A stretch of 8,703 bases of DNA, taken from an uncultured Flavihumibacter sp. (lineage in GTDB: Bacteria; Bacteroidota; Bacteroidia; Chitinophagales; Chitinophagaceae). The position numbers were made by a program, and so were the translations under genes. The notes below the pieces were generated by a model. That model did not search any database. It saw only the letters and a list, made by a program, of their open reading frames with translations, and had not been told where the DNA came from. Below, one piece after another: positions 6,265-8,703 of this stretch (positions are counted from its first letter, which is position 1; each line of letters opens with the position of its first letter). The stretch spans positions 1-8,703 of the forward strand of contig CAMLPA010000120.1 of assembly GCA_946481605.1 (NCBI GenBank), written 5' to 3'.

Positions 6265-7920
6265 TTACTGTTGGTTGTCCAGTTGAATGATTTTATCGCA
6301 ATGCGGCGCAAGCCTCTCATCTTCTGAAGCAATCACGATGGTAGCATTTTTTTCCTGCCGGATATAATTGATCATATTCGTTCGGTAGGGTTCCCGCAGG
6401 TGTTCAAACGGTTCTTCCAGCAGCATCAACCGGCTGGGGCCGAGGAGTGCGCGCATCAGGAGGATGTTCTTGCGGACATTGCGCGACAATTTATTACCCA
6501 CCGGCAGCAACTGGCTGTCGTACCCGTTGCGGCTGGTGCGAATGAATTCCTGCAGGCCGCAAAGTTCCGCCAGTTTCGACACCTGTTCCAGTGTTACAGC
6601 TTTGTTGCCCATGGTGATGTTGTCCCAGAGTGAACCCTCAAAAATGTCCTGAACGCTCAGCAAGATGCCTGTTTGGGCACGAAGGCTTTCCACATTGTAA
6701 TTCGATAACGGCACACCATTCAGCAGAATATCGCCTTTATAATTGGAGAAAGCGCCCGTGAGTAAGCGCAGCACGGTGGATTTTCCTGAGCCGGATACGC
6801 CTTTCAGTTGAACGATTTGTTGTTTTTGAATATCCAGGCTGATGCCGCGCAATACCTGGTCGCTGTTTTCATAAGAGAAAGACACGTTTTTGAAGCTGAT
6901 GTCCACACCATCTTTTTCTGGCGCGAGCTTCACCGTGCCGGATTCTTCCAGATCGGCGCCCGCAACGGCGTTCAGTTTTTCAACAGAAACCAGCGCGTCG
7001 TAAATGGAGTCCAGGTTGGTTATTACTTTTTCAATGGAGGCGATGATCGCGATAATCACGATATCCGCAGCAATAAACTGTCCCACGTTGATCTGCTGGT
7101 TCACCAGCAGGTAGGCGCCGATGATAAGCATGGCTGCTGTAATCACGATTCTGAAAGAAATCAGGCTCCAGAACTGGGTGAGCAGGATGCGGAAATGTCC
7201 CGTGCGCGATTCCAGGTATTTACTTGCTACATCATCACTTTTGTTCATGTGCAGCGAAGTGCCCTTGGTATATTTGAATGATTTAATGGAGCGCGCGATC
7301 TCCTGCAGCCAGGCCGCCATTTTGTATTTATAGGAACTTGCCTTTAACGCAGTTTTTAGTCCCTGCGGAGAAGTGAACCGGATAATACTGGCCACGGTCA
7401 CCATCAGGAACAGACCGAAACCGATAAAGATAGGGTGGTAGAAAGCCAGCAGCAACAGTCCGAGTGTTACCTGGATGATGGCGCCCGGCAAATCTATCAG
7501 GAGTTTGTCCATAGATTTCTGCAGCGAAACCGTGTCGAAATAGCGGTTGGTTAACTCTGGGAGGTACTCGCCATCCAGTTTCTCAATGTTGAGTTTTGGA
7601 ATCCGGTCGCTGTATTCCAGGGAATAACGCACGAAGATCTTCTGTTTCACTTTCTCCAGCAATTGCAACTGGCGCACCTGCAACAGGCCGGCGATAAATA
7701 CGCCGAACACCACCAGCCCGATCAGTACCGCGATACTGGTAGAAAAAGTGCCTGCCATTACAAAATTGATAATGGATTGAATGCCGAGCGGAAGCGAAAG
7801 TTGAACCAACCCCGCGAACAGAGCGAATATATACATGGCCACCACGTCTTTCCGGTCAGGAAAAAGGACCTGGTTCAGTTGACGGATAGCGGCCGACATG
7901 GAAACCGAATTTTGCTGCAT
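6265..7920 (-). CDS. ABC exporter (fused permease-ATPase) with strongly non-canonical ATPase motifs
   Basis: 551-residue half-transporter and first gene of the exporter operon. The N-terminal half is a six-helix exporter domain (membrane segments at roughly 26-46, 62-82, 142-160, 163-182, 250-272, 278-296) with no preceding C39 peptidase domain, so cargo is not leader-cleaved by this protein. The ATPase domain runs from about 340 to the end. Kept: an aromatic A-loop Tyr350 and Walker A GVSGSGKS (374-381). Changed: Ser422 stands where the Q-loop Gln is expected; the signature is LSRNV (478-482) instead of LSGGQ; Walker B ends LMLLEE (498-503), with Glu502 for the Asp but Glu503 kept; the D-loop SALD is EHLR (506-509); and the H-loop reads ASED (531-534), so the switch His is missing. 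The frame is intact and of normal length, so this is not a decayed gene. With the next two genes it would form a type-I-like exporter. Cargo is unknown. Some ATP binding is plausible; hydrolysis is doubtful. Confidence 0.92.
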   Translation of the reverse strand: MQQNSVSMSAAIRQLNQVLFPDRKDVVAMYIFALFAGLVQLSLPLGIQSIINFVMAGTFSTSIAVLIGLVVFGVFIAGLLQVRQLQLLEKVKQKIFVRYSLEYSDRIPKLNIEKLDGEYLPELTNRYFDTVSLQKSMDKLLIDLPGAIIQVTLGLLLLAFYHPIFIGFGLFLMVTVASIIRFTSPQGLKTALKASSYKYKMAAWLQEIARSIKSFKYTKGTSLHMNKSDDVASKYLESRTGHFRILLTQFWSLISFRIVITAAMLIIGAYLLVNQQINVGQFIAADIVIIAIIASIEKVITNLDSIYDALVSVEKLNAVAGADLEESGTVKLAPEKDGVDISFKNVSFSYENSDQVLRGISLDIQKQQIVQLKGVSGSGKSTVLRLLTGAFSNYKGDILLNGVPLSNYNVESLRAQTGILLSVQDIFEGSLWDNITMGNKAVTLEQVSKLAELCGLQEFIRTSRNGYDSQLLPVGNKLSRNVRKNILLMRALLGPSRLMLLEEPFEHLREPYRTNMINYIRQEKNATIVIASEDERLAPHCDKIIQLDNQQ

Positions 7921-7943
7921 AGGGGTATTTGCTTTTGCGAAAA

Positions 7944-7951
7944 CAAAATTA
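7944..7951 (-). promoter_or_regulatory. Probable -7 element of the ABC-HlyD-TolC operon promoter
   Basis: On the minus strand this reads TAATTTTG, a perfect match to the Bacteroidota consensus TAnnTTTG. It lies 23 bases before the ABC start codon at 7920, a sensible leader length. No clear TTG -33 element is present; the place where it should fall (about 7970-7975) is occupied by the palindrome at 7969-7983. The assignment rests on motif match and position only. Confidence 0.6.
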
Positions 7952-7968
7952 TATTTACTAGCTTAAAT

Positions 7969-7983
7969 AATAGTATTACTATT
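7969..7983. promoter_or_regulatory. Candidate TetR operator (perfect 7+1+7 palindrome)
   Basis: AATAGTA-T-TACTATT is a perfect inverted repeat of 7-bp arms around one base, with a few further matched pairs outside the arms. It lies in the divergent region between the TetR-type gene and the exporter operon and covers the expected -33 region of the operon promoter. TetR-family dimers usually bind such short dyads near their own gene, so this is the leading operator candidate. Because the region is very AT-rich, a chance palindrome cannot be excluded. Confidence 0.5.
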
Positions 7984-7984
7984 G

Positions 7985-8015
7985 TTAATGAAAGGATAAA
8001 TATATTTAATGAAAG
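7985..8015. repeat. 10-bp direct repeat at 21-bp spacing in the divergent promoter region
   Basis: TTAATGAAAG occurs at 7985-7994 and again at 8006-8015. The copies are 21 bp apart start to start, two helical turns, so they face the same side of DNA. The second copy overlaps the place where the -33 element of the regulator's promoter would lie. It may be a second regulator-binding site or a remnant duplication; the repeat itself is exact. Confidence 0.5.
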
Positions 8016-8026
8016 TTATAATATTC

Positions 8027-8034
8027 TAATTTTG
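8027..8034 (+). promoter_or_regulatory. Probable -7 element of the TetR-family gene promoter
   Basis: TAATTTTG on the plus strand matches TAnnTTTG exactly and is identical to the box found on the other strand for the exporter operon. It ends 16 bases before the ATG at 8051, so the mRNA leader would be only about ten bases. This suits a lineage whose genes show no Shine-Dalgarno sequence. The -33 element is poor; T-rich sequence at 8001-8007 lies at about the right distance. Confidence 0.55.
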
Positions 8035-8050
8035 CTCTAATCTCGTTCTT

Positions 8051-8703
8051 ATGGACTTCCAGATTCAGATTAAAATGAACCCTAAGCTGTACCTCCGCGA
8101 CCCCGAACAATCGGCGTTGGGCAGGAGTATTGTGCAGCATAGTATTCTGATGATTCATAAAATGGGGTTTGAAGATTTTACCTTTAAAAAACTCGCCCAG
8201 GAAATCGGAACCACCGAAGCAAGTATATACCGATATTTCGAAAACAAACATCGCCTCCTCACTTATATTATCGCCTGGTTCTGGACCTGGCTCGAATACC
8301 AGATCGTTTACCATACCCATAATATGACCTCCGCCCGTGAAAAGGTGCTTACCGTTATCAAGCTGCTCACGTCCCGGTTGAAAGATGAATTCACTTTTGA
8401 GCACATCGATAAAACAAGGTTGTATGAAGTGGCCATCACCGAAGGGAGTAAACCCTACCTCACCAAGCATGTGGAAGAGGACAACCGCGACCGTCTCTTC
8501 AAACCTTACAAAGATCTTTGCGGCAGGATAGCCGATATTTTTACCGCTTACAACCCTTCGTATAAATATCCCCGTTCGCTGTCCAGCTCACTCCTTGAAA
8601 TGGCGCATTACCAGTTCTTCTTCAAACACCATCTCCCTTCGCTTACCGATTTTGCGCAGGAACCCGATGATGCGGGCGTGGTGCGTTTTCTGGAACAAAT
8701 GGT
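8051..8703 (+). CDS. TetR/AcrR-family transcriptional regulator (3' end beyond window)
   Basis: An open frame of 217 codons runs off the right edge without a stop. The N-terminal DNA-binding domain is clear: helix 1 at about 21-38, then a helix-turn-helix at about 44-63 (TFKKLAQEIGTTEASIYRYF) followed by ENKHRLL, the diagnostic TetR pattern. The ligand-binding part is helical and aromatic-rich (AWFWTWLEY at 75-83, HYQFFFKHH at 186-194), suited to a hydrophobic ligand, but the ligand is unknown. ATG 8051 is used because it follows the TAATTTTG box closely; a second in-frame ATG at 8075 (MNPKLYLRD) is also possible. Most family members are around 190-220 residues, so only a short tail should be missing. 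Divergent orientation and a palindrome in between suggest it represses, or otherwise controls, the ABC-HlyD-TolC operon and perhaps itself. Confidence 0.92.
   Translation, partial: MDFQIQIKMNPKLYLRDPEQSALGRSIVQHSILMIHKMGFEDFTFKKLAQEIGTTEASIYRYFENKHRLLTYIIAWFWTWLEYQIVYHTHNMTSAREKVLTVIKLLTSRLKDEFTFEHIDKTRLYEVAITEGSKPYLTKHVEEDNRDRLFKPYKDLCGRIADIFTAYNPSYKYPRSLSSSLLEMAHYQFFFKHHLPSLTDFAQEPDDAGVVRFLEQM

Noticed and set aside
7663..8040. 125-codon plus-strand frame spanning the ABC gene start and the divergent region
   Set aside because: Its composition changes abruptly at the AT-rich intergenic part, it runs through both promoter boxes and the palindrome, and the antisense ABC frame is certain.
8006..8470. 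154-codon minus-strand open frame at the right end
   Set aside because: It lies opposite a clear TetR-family helix-turn-helix gene on the plus strand and crosses its promoter region, so it is a shadow.
1..8703. CRISPR array, tRNA or rRNA gene, insertion sequence or phage signature
   Set aside because: No regularly spaced repeats, tRNA-like cloverleaf, transposase or integrase, or terminal inverted repeats were seen on reading both strands by eye.

Overview
The window looks like chromosomal DNA from a member of the Bacteroidota, probably near the Chitinophagales (lineage inferred, not searched). Supporting signs are secretory signal peptides ending in A|Q, short lipoprotein signals ending in SCSK, start codons without Shine-Dalgarno sequences, two perfect matches to the Bacteroidota -7 promoter element TAnnTTTG, and a WG-repeat/TPR secreted protein. 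Coding DNA is of middling GC. The one divergent intergenic region (7921-8050) is strikingly AT-rich.

Layout. Five genes fill the minus strand from 7920 down to 117, and one gene runs off the right edge on the plus strand. On the right, a TetR-family regulator (8051 onward, 3' end missing) is divergent from a compact three-gene operon: an ABC exporter with fused permease and ATPase (7920-6265), a HlyD-type membrane-fusion protein (6240-4900) and a TolC-type outer-membrane channel (4885-3485). The gaps are 24 and 14 bases. Together these three would form a tripartite, type-I-like exporter spanning both membranes, with unknown cargo. The 130-base divergent region holds two mirrored TAATTTTG boxes, a perfect 7+1+7 palindrome where the ABC operon's -33 region should lie, and a 10-bp direct repeat spaced exactly 21 bp. 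This fits a TetR-type local regulatory switch.

On the left, after a 132-base gap, lie three secreted or membrane-anchored proteins of unknown function on the same strand: a 189-aa lipoprotein (3352-2783), a 329-aa probable beta-propeller lipoprotein (2705-1716) and a 519-aa exported protein with a WG-like repeat, TPR-like helices and a DnaJ-like cysteine pair at the C-terminus (1676-117). A 27-base hairpin precedes the second. Nothing in the sequence ties these three to the exporter.

The most notable observation is that the exporter's nucleotide-binding domain keeps its Walker A motif but departs from consensus at the Q-loop, signature, Walker B Asp, D-loop and H-loop, and no second ABC protein is visible to supply a canonical partner site.
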